A stretch of DNA of 64,000 nt from PWQG01 sp050486205 (GCA_050486205.1 JBJHCW010000007.1:62001-126000), one strand, 5' to 3'; shown: positions 23,934 to 33,173, numbered from the stretch's first letter. The notes: generated by a model not told the origin, from the sequence alone. Program-made: numbers and translations.

Positions 23934-26345
23934 ATGTCAGCAGATAAAACCCCCAGGGCTTTCGAAGCCACAGAAACGCTTGCAGCCGACGAGAAACACA
24001 AAGCCAGCCAGACTTCCACAGCCAACGAGACCTTCAAGGCCAATGAAACGTTCAAGGCCAATGAAACGTTCAAGGAAAGCGCTTTGCGCTACCATGCTGA
24101 ACCCATAGCCGGCAAACTCGAGATCCGTCCCACCAAGGCCCTGGCCAACAACCGCGATCTGTCCCGCGCGTACTCGCCCGGCGTGGCCTTTGCCTGTGAG
24201 CTGATTGCCGAAAACCCGGCCGAGGCCGCCCGCATGACCGTGCGCGGCAATCTGGTGGCGGTCATCACCAATGGCACGGCGGTGCTGGGTCTGGGAGATA
24301 TCGGACCGCTGGCGGCCAAACCGGTGATGGAAGGCAAGGCCGTGTTGTTCAAGAAATTTGCTGATATCGATGTGTTTGATATCGAAATCAACGAAAACGA
24401 CGTCGACAGGCTGGTGGCCATTATCGCCTCGCTGGAGCCGACCTTCGGTGGTATCAACCTGGAGGACATCAAGGCACCGGAGTGTTTCCTGGTCGAGCGC
24501 AAGTTGCGCGAGATCATGAACATTCCTGTGTTTCATGATGATCAGCACGGCACAGCCATTGTGTCGGCGGCCGCGGTGTACAACGGTCTGCGCATCGTCA
24601 ACAAGACTTTCGAGGAGATCAAGGTGGTTGCCTCGGGCGCCGGCGCGGCAAGTATTGCCTGTGTTGAGCTATTGATCAGTATGGGCGTGAAGAAGGAAAA
24701 CGTGCGCATGCTGGATCGCAATGGCGTGATCTACAAAGGCCGCAAGGAAGGCATGAACGAGTGGAAGCAGCAGTTTGCCGTTGATACCGACGAACGCACC
24801 ATTGATGATGTGATGCAGGATGCTGACCTTTTTCTTGGTCTGTCCGGACCGGGTGTGCTGAACGCCAGTCATGTGAAAAAAATGGCGCGTGATCCCCTGA
24901 TTCTGGCCATGTCCAATCCCATACCGGAGATCATGCCCGAGGAGGCGCGCGCGGCGCGCCCCGATGCCATACTGGCCACGGGCCGCTCGGACTACCCGAA
25001 CCAGGTCAACAATGTCTTGTGTTTTCCCTTCATATTTCGCGGCGCACTGGATTGTGGTGCCACACACATCAACGATGAGATGAAACGCGCCTGTGTGCGC
25101 GCCATCGCCGATCTGGCCACCCGCGAGATTTCCGAGACTGTGGCCAAGGCCTACATGGGAGAGGAGCTCAAGTTCGGTCGCGAATACCTGATTCCCAAAC
25201 CTTTTGATCCGCGACTGATTGAAGAGGTGCCGCTGGCGGTGGTCAAGGCAGCCATGGAAAGTGGCGCCGCCACCCGGCCGATTGAGGATCTGGACGCCTA
25301 TCGTAACCGACTCAGCGCCTACGTCAGTGGCAGCCGTTTGTTCATGCAACCGACCATCGAGCTGGCACGTCGGCATCCGGCGCGTATAGTGTATGCCGAA
25401 GGCGAGAATGACGATGTGCTGCTGGCCATGCAGGCCGTGGTGGACGAAGGCATTGCCACGCCCATTCTCATCGGTCGCCCGGCAGTTATTGATCAGAAGA
25501 TACAGAATATGAATCTGCGTATTCAGCCTGGCCGTGACTTCGAGGTCTTCAACTCCGAGGAAGCCGATCTGCATGACCGTTACTGGCAGTTCTACCATGA
25601 CCATACCGGTCGCTCGGGTGTGTCCATGGAGGCGGCCAGGGCGGCGGTGCATACCAACAGCACGGTGCTGGCCTCTGTGATGGTGGCCATGGGGGAGGTG
25701 GATGGCATGATCTGTGGCAAGGTCGGCCGATTTGATTCGCATCTGAAAGACATCCGCCCCATCATCCGTTCAACCAAAAAAGGCGGTCGCCTGTCTTCAA
25801 TCTGTGTGCTGCTGATGGATGACGGACCGGTATTTCTGGCCGATCCCTTTGTTAATGTGGATCCGACCGCGGACGAGGTGGTGGACATTGCCCGTGATGC
25901 CATTCGTTTCGTGCAGCAGTCCTGTGACATCGAGCCGGTCGTCGCGCTGCTGTCGCACTCCAACTTCGGCACCTACGAGGATGAGTCGGCGCAGAAAATG
26001 AAACTGGCCGCGCATCGACTGCGCATGGAGATGCCGGAGGTTCAGATTGACGGCGAAATGCATGCTTTCACAGCCTTGAACCCCGAGTTGCGTGAAACGG
26101 TTTTCACGGGAGCGCGCATCAAGGGACGGGCCAATGTGCTGATCATGCCGAATATGGATACCGCAAGCATTGCCCTTGGCCTGTTGCGCTCCTACACCAA
26201 CGCCCGACTCATCGGTCCGTTCCTCAATGGCCTGGAGAAACCCGCGCATATCCTGATTCCGTCGGTGTCCGGTCGTGGCATTCTGAACCTGACCGCGTTG
26301 GCGGTTGCCGATATTCATCAACGCAGGCAGGGTGGCGTGTCATGA
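23934..26345 (+). CDS. maeB: NADP-dependent malic enzyme, MaeB type (malic domain fused to phosphotransacetylase-like domain)
   Basis: An 803-residue multidomain malic enzyme that decarboxylates malate to pyruvate with NADP+ reduction. Residues about 48-450 are the malic enzyme (IRPTKALANNRDLSRAYSPGVA, AVITNGTAVLGLGDIGPLAAKPVMEGKA, FADIDVFDIEI, VFHDDQHGTAIV, ASGAGAASIAC, GLSGPGVL, MSNPIPEIMPEEA). Residues about 465-800 form the phosphotransacetylase-like domain (IVYAEGENDDVLLAMQ, DGMICG, LPNMD-like IMPNMDTASI) which in this family is regulatory rather than catalytic. The N-terminal 47 residues are unusual: low-complexity and threonine/lysine-rich, with three copies of ANETFK. This extension is longer than in most MaeB proteins. 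Confidence 0.95.
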   Translation: MSADKTPRAFEATETLAADEKHKASQTSTANETFKANETFKANETFKESALRYHAEPIAGKLEIRPTKALANNRDLSRAYSPGVAFACELIAENPAEAARMTVRGNLVAVITNGTAVLGLGDIGPLAAKPVMEGKAVLFKKFADIDVFDIEINENDVDRLVAIIASLEPTFGGINLEDIKAPECFLVERKLREIMNIPVFHDDQHGTAIVSAAAVYNGLRIVNKTFEEIKVVASGAGAASIACVELLISMGVKKENVRMLDRNGVIYKGRKEGMNEWKQQFAVDTDERTIDDVMQDADLFLGLSGPGVLNASHVKKMARDPLILAMSNPIPEIMPEEARAARPDAILATGRSDYPNQVNNVLCFPFIFRGALDCGATHINDEMKRACVRAIADLATREISETVAKAYMGEELKFGREYLIPKPFDPRLIEEVPLAVVKAAMESGAATRPIEDLDAYRNRLSAYVSGSRLFMQPTIELARRHPARIVYAEGENDDVLLAMQAVVDEGIATPILIGRPAVIDQKIQNMNLRIQPGRDFEVFNSEEADLHDRYWQFYHDHTGRSGVSMEAARAAVHTNSTVLASVMVAMGEVDGMICGKVGRFDSHLKDIRPIIRSTKKGGRLSSICVLLMDDGPVFLADPFVNVDPTADEVVDIARDAIRFVQQSCDIEPVVALLSHSNFGTYEDESAQKMKLAAHRLRMEMPEVQIDGEMHAFTALNPELRETVFTGARIKGRANVLIMPNMDTASIALGLLRSYTNARLIGPFLNGLEKPAHILIPSVSGRGILNLTALAVADIHQRRQGGVS
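24021..24074 (+). repeat. Three 18-bp tandem repeats inside maeB
   Basis: Units at 24021-24038, 24039-24056 and 24057-24074. The last two are identical (GCCAATGAAACGTTCAAG) and the first differs at three positions. Each encodes ANETFK, residues 30-47. Being in frame, gain or loss of units would change protein length without breaking it. Confidence 0.9.
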
Positions 26346-26406
26346 ATCATCACGGTATCTTTTGTCATGTGTAATCCATTCATGCAACAGCAGAATCTGG
26401 AGTTTT

Positions 26407-28362
26407 ATGTCTGATGTGGCACTGGCGCGGCTGGATGAGGTCCTGTACCTCATGGCCGAGGCGCCGGAAGTGGCCAAGCCGTTGCATCTGCGCGCGGTCC
26501 TGGATGCGGCGCGTGATGTGCTGATGCAGGAAGGTGGTTGCGAAGCTGTCGAGCAACGCGCCAGCGCCCTGGATGAAGCGGGTGTGTTTCTGGGCACAGA
26601 CTGGGGTGCGCCGCACACCCTGGTGCCATCGTTCACCCGGCAGACTTTCCAGAGCCCGAATGTGGATACCCTGGTTATGGAGGCACTCAGCCAGCTGCGC
26701 CTGCTGGCCGTGGCGCGCTCGGATTTTGTCCATGGTCAGATTTCGGCGGTGCAGGCACACCATTTCCTGACCCAGGTACTGGCTTTGAACCTGGCGCTGA
26801 TGTTCCAGGGTGTGGACGAGTCGCGGCGAACAACACAGGGCAGCGCTGTGGTGATTCCGGACCTGCTGCTGCGCCATCTGGCTTCGCGCATCGGTTACGA
26901 ACATATTATCGACAGTCTGATCGAGGAGATCTGGCGCATTCTCAAGCAGCGTCCGATACAGGTGGATCCGGTCAAGCAGATGATCACCCAGATCGCAATT
27001 TGCCAGGCAAATCCCGACATTGAATTCGGTAGCAGTGGGCAGGGCGCCGACCGTCTGGTCAGTGCGCTTTTCGGGCCTACCGAAGCAAGCCGGGAAGATC
27101 CTGGTCTCACGGTTTACCAGGAACGACTGGATCGTATGGATCAGGCTGCGCTGCAATATGAGGCAACCGGCACCGCGCGTGCGATGCATGATACCGGTCT
27201 GGTGTCGGCCTACCATGTGGTACTGCTGAGGCATCTGTCAATTCACGAGGAGTACCAGCATCTGATGCATGACGCGCTGGGTCTGTCAGCCACAGGTCGC
27301 GATTGTCTGCTGTGTTACCGCACGCTGGTGCAGGCGCTGATCAATGACGCCATTCATCCGGAGACCCCACAAGGGGTTTACGGTCTGGCCCTGATGCTGG
27401 AGCGCGGCATACTCTATCAGTCCCCGGTGGCTCCCGCGTTATGGCGACAACTGGCACTTCCGCTGTGTGAGGCGGCCGAAGGACGTCTGCGAATGGCGCT
27501 GGGTGATGCGCAGCCGCCGGTTGCCCGATTGATGGAGGGTGTTCTGTGCATGTTGGGTCTGCCGCTGGGTGTTGGGCAGGGCAATAATCCGACCTGCCAG
27601 TCGGCGCGTGCACTTTCCATGTGGGCCTACAATGATCCGGACTATCTGTTGCAGATGGTGGTCTGGGCGGCTCGTGACGATGAGGTGGTGATGCATTTTG
27701 AGGGCAAGGCCATCTCCTCCCGCGACAGTGCCGGTGGTGTTGCGGAACAGGTGCTGCTGGATCTGGATCCGGTGTCCCTGGTGCTGGTGCCCCATCTGGA
27801 TCGTATCTACGCCGAGATGGGCCGCCACTGTATCGGGCGTGCCGAGGATCTGCATCGCTGGGTGAATCCTGAATTCCACGGCTGGTGGTGTGGACGTGGC
27901 TTCTCGATAGCGGTGGATGTGGCAACCGGCAAGCTTCAGAACCTGGAGCAGTTCCTGCGCGATTTTCATGCTTCCTATCACCCGTATTACAACGGTAATC
28001 AGCCGGTCATTCATCCGCAGCCCGCGGGCATTGCGGTTACCGGCACAACGGGTCAGTTCATCGGCTGGCATGCCATCACCGTGATCCGTGTGGCGCTGGA
28101 TCCGGATGATGTGATGCGGGTGTATTTTTTTAACCCCAATGATGACGGTGGACAGGACTGGGGGCAGGGCGTGGTGGTTAGCACGGCGGGTCATGGCGAG
28201 CGATTTGGTGAATCATCCCTGCCCTTTGACCAGTTTGCCTCGAGGCTGTACATCTTTCACTACGATCCACTGGAACCGGGTTTTCCGGCAACGGTGGGCC
28301 GGACAGAGCTGGACGCGGTCATTGAGCGCGTGCACCAGAGCTGGGGCGCCGACCGGCTGTAA
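26407..28362 (+). CDS. Unrecognised 651-aa protein with a putative papain-like cysteine peptidase region
   Basis: I do not recognise this family. The ATG at 26407 is chosen because GGAG precedes it closely; it gives 651 residues with no signal peptide or membrane segment, so it is probably cytoplasmic. Residues 1-380 look all-helical. The C-terminal part has QGNNPTCQSARAL (Gln391, Cys397), then GWHAITVIRV (His555) and VYFFNPNDD (Asn576). A Gln six residues before a Cys, followed by His-Ala and a downstream Asn, is the order and spacing of papain-fold peptidases (Gln19, Cys25, His159, Asn175 in papain). That is inference from motif layout only. Alternatives are a transglutaminase-like or an inactive papain-fold protein. 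It lies 61 bp after maeB and may be cotranscribed with it. Its stop codon touches the first palindromic element. Confidence 0.7.
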   Translation: MSDVALARLDEVLYLMAEAPEVAKPLHLRAVLDAARDVLMQEGGCEAVEQRASALDEAGVFLGTDWGAPHTLVPSFTRQTFQSPNVDTLVMEALSQLRLLAVARSDFVHGQISAVQAHHFLTQVLALNLALMFQGVDESRRTTQGSAVVIPDLLLRHLASRIGYEHIIDSLIEEIWRILKQRPIQVDPVKQMITQIAICQANPDIEFGSSGQGADRLVSALFGPTEASREDPGLTVYQERLDRMDQAALQYEATGTARAMHDTGLVSAYHVVLLRHLSIHEEYQHLMHDALGLSATGRDCLLCYRTLVQALINDAIHPETPQGVYGLALMLERGILYQSPVAPALWRQLALPLCEAAEGRLRMALGDAQPPVARLMEGVLCMLGLPLGVGQGNNPTCQSARALSMWAYNDPDYLLQMVVWAARDDEVVMHFEGKAISSRDSAGGVAEQVLLDLDPVSLVLVPHLDRIYAEMGRHCIGRAEDLHRWVNPEFHGWWCGRGFSIAVDVATGKLQNLEQFLRDFHASYHPYYNGNQPVIHPQPAGIAVTGTTGQFIGWHAITVIRVALDPDDVMRVYFFNPNDDGGQDWGQGVVVSTAGHGERFGESSLPFDQFASRLYIFHYDPLEPGFPATVGRTELDAVIERVHQSWGADRL

Positions 28363-28568
28363 AAAAGGGGACAGATTTATTTTTCCCTGTTTTCACTTCG
28401 TAGTCCGAGTCCTGCGGTGGGCCTGAGTTTCTGGACACGCTCCAGCACATCCCTGTGTCGCTCCGCAGGCGCCATCCGGGCGCCTGAGGGCCCAGAAACT
28501 CAGGCCCACCGCAGGACTCTGGCTCTGTAGTGACTTCGGGCGGGAAAAATAAATCTGTCCCCTTTTTT
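28361..28568. repeat. Palindromic repeat element, copy 1 (208 bp)
   Basis: The element is bounded by perfect 27-bp inverted repeats: 28361-28387 (beginning AAAAAAGGGGACAGATTTAT) and 28542-28568. Inside is a second perfect 27-bp inverted pair, 28408-28434 and 28492-28518, and in the centre a hairpin CAGGCGCC/GGCGCCTG with loop ATCCG (28466-28486). It contains no credible gene. The outer sequence resembles ends I associate with REP-type elements mobilised by tyrosine (Y1) transposases in gammaproteobacteria; that link comes from memory and is not shown here. The left end shares two bases with the stop codon of the 651-aa gene. Confidence 0.9.
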
Positions 28569-28666
28569 ATTCGAGCTGCTGTGTCGCAGGCGCATCGCCT
28601 GTTTTTTCCTGCCGATTTTGAGGTGGCGATCGGTTACCGCAGCAGCAGGGACATCAGCTGATCGAG
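28569..28666. other. Spacer between the two palindromic elements
   Basis: This 98-bp spacer has no gene, repeat or promoter that I can support. Confidence 0.5.
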
Positions 28667-28874
28667 AAGGGGCGGATCCATTTCCCCCGGCTGGATTGAC
28701 TACAGAGCCAGAGTCCAGGGGTGGGTTTGGTATTCAGGACCCTCAGGCGCCTGGATGGCGCCTGCGGAGCGACACAGGGATGTGCTCGAGCGCGTCCGGA
28801 ATTTCAAACCCACTCCCCTGGACTCGGACTACGAAGTAAAAAACCGGGCCAGAAAATAGATCTGTCCCCTTTTT
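28667..28874. repeat. Palindromic repeat element, copy 2, inverted (about 208 bp)
   Basis: This is the reverse-complement homologue of copy 1 and has the same length. The central hairpin is unchanged (CAGGCGCC at 28744-28751, GGCGCCTG at 28757-28764) and the flanking GCGGAGCGACACAGGGATGT is shared. The long stem has diverged: AGTCCAGGGG at 28712-28721 pairs with CCCCTGGACT at 28815-28824, and TGGGTTTG pairs with CAAACCCA, whereas copy 1 has different bases on both arms. The right end keeps AGATCTGTCCCCTTTTT; the left end is degenerate (AAGGGGCGGATCCATTT). It ends one base before the RND-pump stop codon. Confidence 0.85.
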
Positions 28875-28875
28875 C

Positions 28876-31800
28876 TCAGTGATCCATCATGCCGTGCTGG
28901 CGACCACGAATGTCTGCATCATTGCGTGACACCAGTTTGTACATGGCCGGCATGGCAAACAGAATCAATACCATGGCTGTGGCCAGACCACCCATCAGAA
29001 CGGTAGCCAGCGGACGCTGGATGTCCGAGCCGATACCGCTGGCCATGGCCGCCGGCATGATACCCAAAGCCGCCACCAGCATCATCAGGATGATGGCGCG
29101 CATGCGGGACAGGGTGCCTTGCACAATGGCATCATCCAACGCCATATGCTCCTCCATGCGCCGGCGTCGTATCTCACTGACCAGAATCACGCTGGCCATC
29201 ACGGTGACACCGAACAGTGAAATGAATCCGACGCCAGCTGACACGTTCAGGTGCATGCCGCGCAGCAGCAGAGCCACAATGCCGCCCACCGCAGCAAAGG
29301 TCACACTGCTGAGTACAAGCGCAGCGTAGCGAGCTGAGCCAAAAGTGATGAACAGCAACGCGAAAATTACGCCCAGGGTGAGAGGGATAAGAACGGTCAT
29401 GTGCGCGCGGGCTCGCTCCAGGTTCTCGAACTTGCCGCCCCAGCTGACCTGATAACCGAAGGATAAATCGATATCTTCGGCAAAGCGGCGTTGGGCGTCA
29501 GCCACAAAACCCCCCTCATCACGATCACGTATGTTTGTTCGCACACTGATCTGGCGTTGGTTGTCCGCGCGCGAGATCATGCTGGCACCGTCGGCAATAC
29601 GGATGTCGGCCAGCATGGCCAAGGGAATACGAGCGCCGTCATTGCTGGTGATCAGAATGTCACCGAGTGCCTCCACGTCGTGGCGGGAGGGTTCTGGCAG
29701 ACGCAGCACAATATCGAAGCGACGCTCGTTTTCGTACATTTCGGTGATCGGACGGCCAGCAAGGGTCAGGTCTATGATGTTCTGTACATCGGCAATGTTG
29801 ATGCCGTAACGGGCTATGGCACGTCGATCCAGGGTGATCTGCACCTGCGCCTGATCTTCCTCCTCTTCGATGGAGGCGTCTACCGCGCCGGGTATTGTAT
29901 TGACCATGCTCAAGGCCTGCTCGGCGTAGCGACGCAGTTGCACAAGGTCGGGTCCGGAAATACTGATGGCCAGGTCGGCCGAGGTGCCAGTGGCGATCTC
30001 GGTGGAGGTGTCAATAATGGGTTGCGTGAAGTTGAAGGTGGCACCTGGTACAGCTGATCGCAGCCGCTCGCCAATCTCAGCCACCAGGTCGTCACGGGTC
30101 TTGCCCCGTGGCCAGGTGTTGTAGGGGTGCATTTCCACCAGGAATTCGTTTCGGTTCGGCCCGAAGGGGTCGGTGCCATCCTCGTTGCGACCGGTCTGGG
30201 AGGCGACCAACAAGACTTCCTCGGACTCCATGATGAGCCTGCGCACATCCGCAGCCACCTCTGCCGATGCTTCCAGTGAGGTGCCTGGTGGCAGATTTGA
30301 GCGAATCCAGATCACGCCTTCATCCAGTTCAGGCAGGAATTCCACTCCCAGCAGTGCAGACATGCCGAAGCCGCCGGCGACAATCAGCGCTGCGCCAGCC
30401 ACGGTCTTGCGAACGTTTTGCAGCGTCCAGCGTACCAGCGACTCATAACGTGGTTGTAACCAGGTCAACAAAGGCTGGGGCTTCAACTTGATGCCGTCCT
30501 TGAACAGGAAACGGGCCAGCACTGGAATCAGGGTCAATGTCATCAGCAGGGCGCCCAGCAGCGCAAAGCAGACAATCAGCGCCATTGGTGTGAACAGCCG
30601 CGCCTCTACCTGTTGCAGCGTCAACAGGGGCAGGAAGGCGGTGATGATGATCAGCATGGAAAAGAAAATCGGTCGGGCCACGCGCAGCAAGGCCTCTTTT
30701 ATTGCTTCGCGAGCCTGGGATGCCGAGCGGCCCGGTCCCAACAAGGACAGGCGCTGCAGAACCCGGTCCACCAGCACCACGGTGCCGTCCACAATGATAC
30801 CGAAGTCAAGTGCACCCAGACTGAGCAAACTCGCCGAGACACCGAACATGTGCATGCAAAGAAAGGCGAACAGCAATGACATTGGCATCACGATAGCTGT
30901 CAACAAGGCGGCGCGGGCGCTAAACAGGAAAAAGAACAGCACCAGGAACACCACGGTCAGGCCTTCAAGCAGGGTCAACGAAACCGTACGCAGTGTGGCA
31001 TCCACCAGATCACTGCGATCGTGAATGGTCACCAGTTCAACCCCTTCGGGCAGATGTACCGCCTGGATTTCGGCGATGGCAGCACGGATATTGCCCAGCA
31101 CCTCGCTGGGGTTCTCGTCGCGGCGCATCAACACAATACCCTGCACACCACCTGTGCTTTCATTGAGTCCGAAGATGCCGGTCTGGGGGGCGTTGCCAAC
31201 GCGCACGGTGGCTACATCCTCGAGCAGTATCGGTACACCGTCGCGCGAATCGATGACAATAGCTTCAATGTCGTCGATGGAGCGGATCTGGCCCATGCTG
31301 CGAATGGCCATGGATTGCTGGCGATTGTCGAGCAGACCACCGCCGGCGTTGAAGTTGTTGTCCTCCACCGCGTCGGCTATGTCATCAATGGAAATGCCGT
31401 AACTTTCCAGCGCCGCCGGATTGATCTCGATTTCGTATTCCTTGAGCAGGCCACCGAAGGTCACCGCTTCTGCGACACCCGGCACCTGCATAAGGCGCGG
31501 CGCCACTATCCAATCCTGGATCTCGCGCAATTGCCGGTCATCGTGCAGGTCACTTTGCAGCACATAACGATAGAATTCACTGATGCCGGTGGAGGGCGGG
31601 CCCAGCTCCGGCGCCGAGGCGCCCTCGGGCAGCTCCACCAGTTGCAGCGCTTCCAGCACACGCTGGCGGTTCAGGTCATCATCGGTGCGGTCATCGAAGG
31701 TCAGCTCCACAATGGACAGACCGCCAATGGTGCGCGAACGGCGGTCCACCACATTGGGCACCCCGTTCAGTGCGGTTTCCACCGGAATGGTGACCTGCAG

Positions 31801-31986
31801 CTCCACTTCCTCGGTGGCATAACCGGGGTAGGTGGTGATGACCACGGCAAATGGGTCAGAGATGTCAGGGTAGGCTTCAACCTGCAACTGGTTCAACGAC
31901 CAGATGCCGGCCACGGCAATGCCCAGCCAGATCACAACAACGGCAAGCGGGCGCTCCCAGGCAAGTTTTACAATCTGATCAATCAT
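28876..31986 (-). CDS. Heavy-metal-efflux RND pump, CzcA/CusA family
   Basis: A 1036-residue inner-membrane proton-driven transporter. The start (MIDQIVKLAWERPLAVVVIWLGIAVAG) gives the first helix; the porter domain begins LNQLQVEAYPDISDP; helices cluster near 340-540 and 860-1030. In the fourth helix the sequence LDFGIIVDGTVVLVD gives Asp394, Asp400 and Asp407, corresponding to the D-D-E proton-relay triad of CzcA with Asp replacing Glu at the third site. The DFGIIVDG form is that of Co/Zn/Cd or Ni pumps rather than the Cu/Ag pump. The substrate is therefore likely a divalent metal, which is inference. It overlaps the adaptor gene by 4 bp and is the last gene of the unit. Confidence 0.92.
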   Translation of the reverse strand: MIDQIVKLAWERPLAVVVIWLGIAVAGIWSLNQLQVEAYPDISDPFAVVITTYPGYATEEVELQVTIPVETALNGVPNVVDRRSRTIGGLSIVELTFDDRTDDDLNRQRVLEALQLVELPEGASAPELGPPSTGISEFYRYVLQSDLHDDRQLREIQDWIVAPRLMQVPGVAEAVTFGGLLKEYEIEINPAALESYGISIDDIADAVEDNNFNAGGGLLDNRQQSMAIRSMGQIRSIDDIEAIVIDSRDGVPILLEDVATVRVGNAPQTGIFGLNESTGGVQGIVLMRRDENPSEVLGNIRAAIAEIQAVHLPEGVELVTIHDRSDLVDATLRTVSLTLLEGLTVVFLVLFFFLFSARAALLTAIVMPMSLLFAFLCMHMFGVSASLLSLGALDFGIIVDGTVVLVDRVLQRLSLLGPGRSASQAREAIKEALLRVARPIFFSMLIIITAFLPLLTLQQVEARLFTPMALIVCFALLGALLMTLTLIPVLARFLFKDGIKLKPQPLLTWLQPRYESLVRWTLQNVRKTVAGAALIVAGGFGMSALLGVEFLPELDEGVIWIRSNLPPGTSLEASAEVAADVRRLIMESEEVLLVASQTGRNEDGTDPFGPNRNEFLVEMHPYNTWPRGKTRDDLVAEIGERLRSAVPGATFNFTQPIIDTSTEIATGTSADLAISISGPDLVQLRRYAEQALSMVNTIPGAVDASIEEEEDQAQVQITLDRRAIARYGINIADVQNIIDLTLAGRPITEMYENERRFDIVLRLPEPSRHDVEALGDILITSNDGARIPLAMLADIRIADGASMISRADNQRQISVRTNIRDRDEGGFVADAQRRFAEDIDLSFGYQVSWGGKFENLERARAHMTVLIPLTLGVIFALLFITFGSARYAALVLSSVTFAAVGGIVALLLRGMHLNVSAGVGFISLFGVTVMASVILVSEIRRRRMEEHMALDDAIVQGTLSRMRAIILMMLVAALGIMPAAMASGIGSDIQRPLATVLMGGLATAMVLILFAMPAMYKLVSRNDADIRGRQHGMMDH

Positions 31987-33173
31987 GTCGCAGGCCTTTG
32001 ACCGATCAGAAGAATGGCGCCGCTGGTGACCACACGTTCACCAGCGCTCAACCCTTCCAGCACAGGCAGATAGTCATCGCGCCTGGACCCCACGCGCACT
32101 TCACGTGGTTCAAGCTGCCCGGTGGTGATTTCCACCAGCACCATTGCCCGGTTGCCCTGATAGACCACGGTGCCTATGGGTACCACGGGTGTGTCCACAG
32201 ACGGGCTGCTGAGTACCAGTGCGCCGAACATGGCCGGTCGCAGCAGGCCGTCGGGATTGTCGATTTCAATGAACACGTTTACCCCACGGGTCTCCTCATC
32301 CAGTGCGTCTGATATGCGCCGCACCTGGCCGGAAAAGGTTTCGCCGGGAAAGGCGCTCAGCGTCAGCTCCACTTCGGTTTCCAGTGAAAGGTTCTGCAGT
32401 CGGTTCTCCGATACAGTGGCCACCGCCAGCAGCCGGCTCAGGTCAGAAACCACTGCCACCGGTTCTTCATCATCAGCCACAAATTCGCCGCGGGACACGG
32501 CAATATCCAGCACCCGACCGGCAAGTGGTGAGAGCAGGGCCAGTGGCTGGTCCGCCGCATCGGGTGCCAGGCCCAATACGTTCAGCTGTCGCGCGGCATG
32601 AGCGAGTTCGGCTTCGGCAAACTCCAGTTCAGTTTCTGCCTCCAGCAGCTCACGGCGGGGTATGGCATCAATCTGTTGCAGGTCACGAGCGCGATCCAGA
32701 TCCTGTTGTGCGCGTCGGGCTGCAGCCGAGGCCTGTCGGAACGCAGAGATGGCTTCGCCGGCATCAGCGCTGTCCACGGTCATCAGGCGTTGATTCTCGT
32801 CCACCCGGTCGCCGATTCTGACGTCGATGTTACTGATGCGACCTGGCACCGGAAGGCGGATATTGGCCGATTGCTCCGGATCCATGGCCAGTCTGGCCGG
32901 GGCCCGGACTGAGGAAGTCGGCATGCTGCGCGCAGTCACAGTTTCCACACTCAGTCGCTGCAACATGGGCGATTCGGATTGCAGCACTATGGTGCCGGTC
33001 TCGGTGACGCTCAGTGACGGTGTGGGCGCTTCGGTGGTATCGGACGGGCCGCAGGCCAACAGCAGGGTCGGCAGTGCTACCACACCCAGAAGCGCGCGCA
33101 GTGAACGGCGGCGCGCACCGGGGCCGGTCTGTGGAGTACGATTGGGTTGCAGTTCACGTTCTGTCGTAGTCAT
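31983..33173 (-). CDS. RND efflux periplasmic adaptor lipoprotein (CzcB-like)
   Basis: A 396-residue membrane-fusion protein linking the RND pump to the outer-membrane channel. The signal ends in the lipobox LLLACG, so it should be a lipoprotein. The lipoyl-type halves appear as VPGRISNIDVRIGDRVDENQRLMTVDS and LSPLAGRVLDIAVSRGEFV, separated by a helical hairpin (EAISAFRQASAAARRAQQDLDRARDLQ and AETELEFAEAELAHAARQL). The beta-barrel domain follows (LAVATVSENRLQNLSLETEVELTLSAFPG), then the membrane-proximal part ending RVVTSGAILLIGQ. It lacks the metal-binding Met or His-rich N-terminus seen in some Cus or Czc adaptors. ATGA overlaps at both ends show tight translational coupling. Confidence 0.9.
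   Translation of the reverse strand: MTTTERELQPNRTPQTGPGARRRSLRALLGVVALPTLLLACGPSDTTEAPTPSLSVTETGTIVLQSESPMLQRLSVETVTARSMPTSSVRAPARLAMDPEQSANIRLPVPGRISNIDVRIGDRVDENQRLMTVDSADAGEAISAFRQASAAARRAQQDLDRARDLQQIDAIPRRELLEAETELEFAEAELAHAARQLNVLGLAPDAADQPLALLSPLAGRVLDIAVSRGEFVADDEEPVAVVSDLSRLLAVATVSENRLQNLSLETEVELTLSAFPGETFSGQVRRISDALDEETRGVNVFIEIDNPDGLLRPAMFGALVLSSPSVDTPVVPIGTVVYQGNRAMVLVEITTGQLEPREVRVGSRRDDYLPVLEGLSAGERVVTSGAILLIGQRPAT

Noticed and set aside
24669..25742. 357-codon open frame on the minus strand
   Set aside because: It is antisense to maeB and has no recognisable domain.
28618..28839. 73-codon open frame in the intergenic space
   Set aside because: It is made mostly of palindromic repeat copy 2; no ribosome site or family match.
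28361..28874. CRISPR array
   Set aside because: There are only two repeat units, they are inverted relative to each other and 208 bp long, without regular spacers.
31021..32001. 326-codon open frame on the plus strand
   Set aside because: It is antisense to the RND pump, with no motif and no ribosome site.
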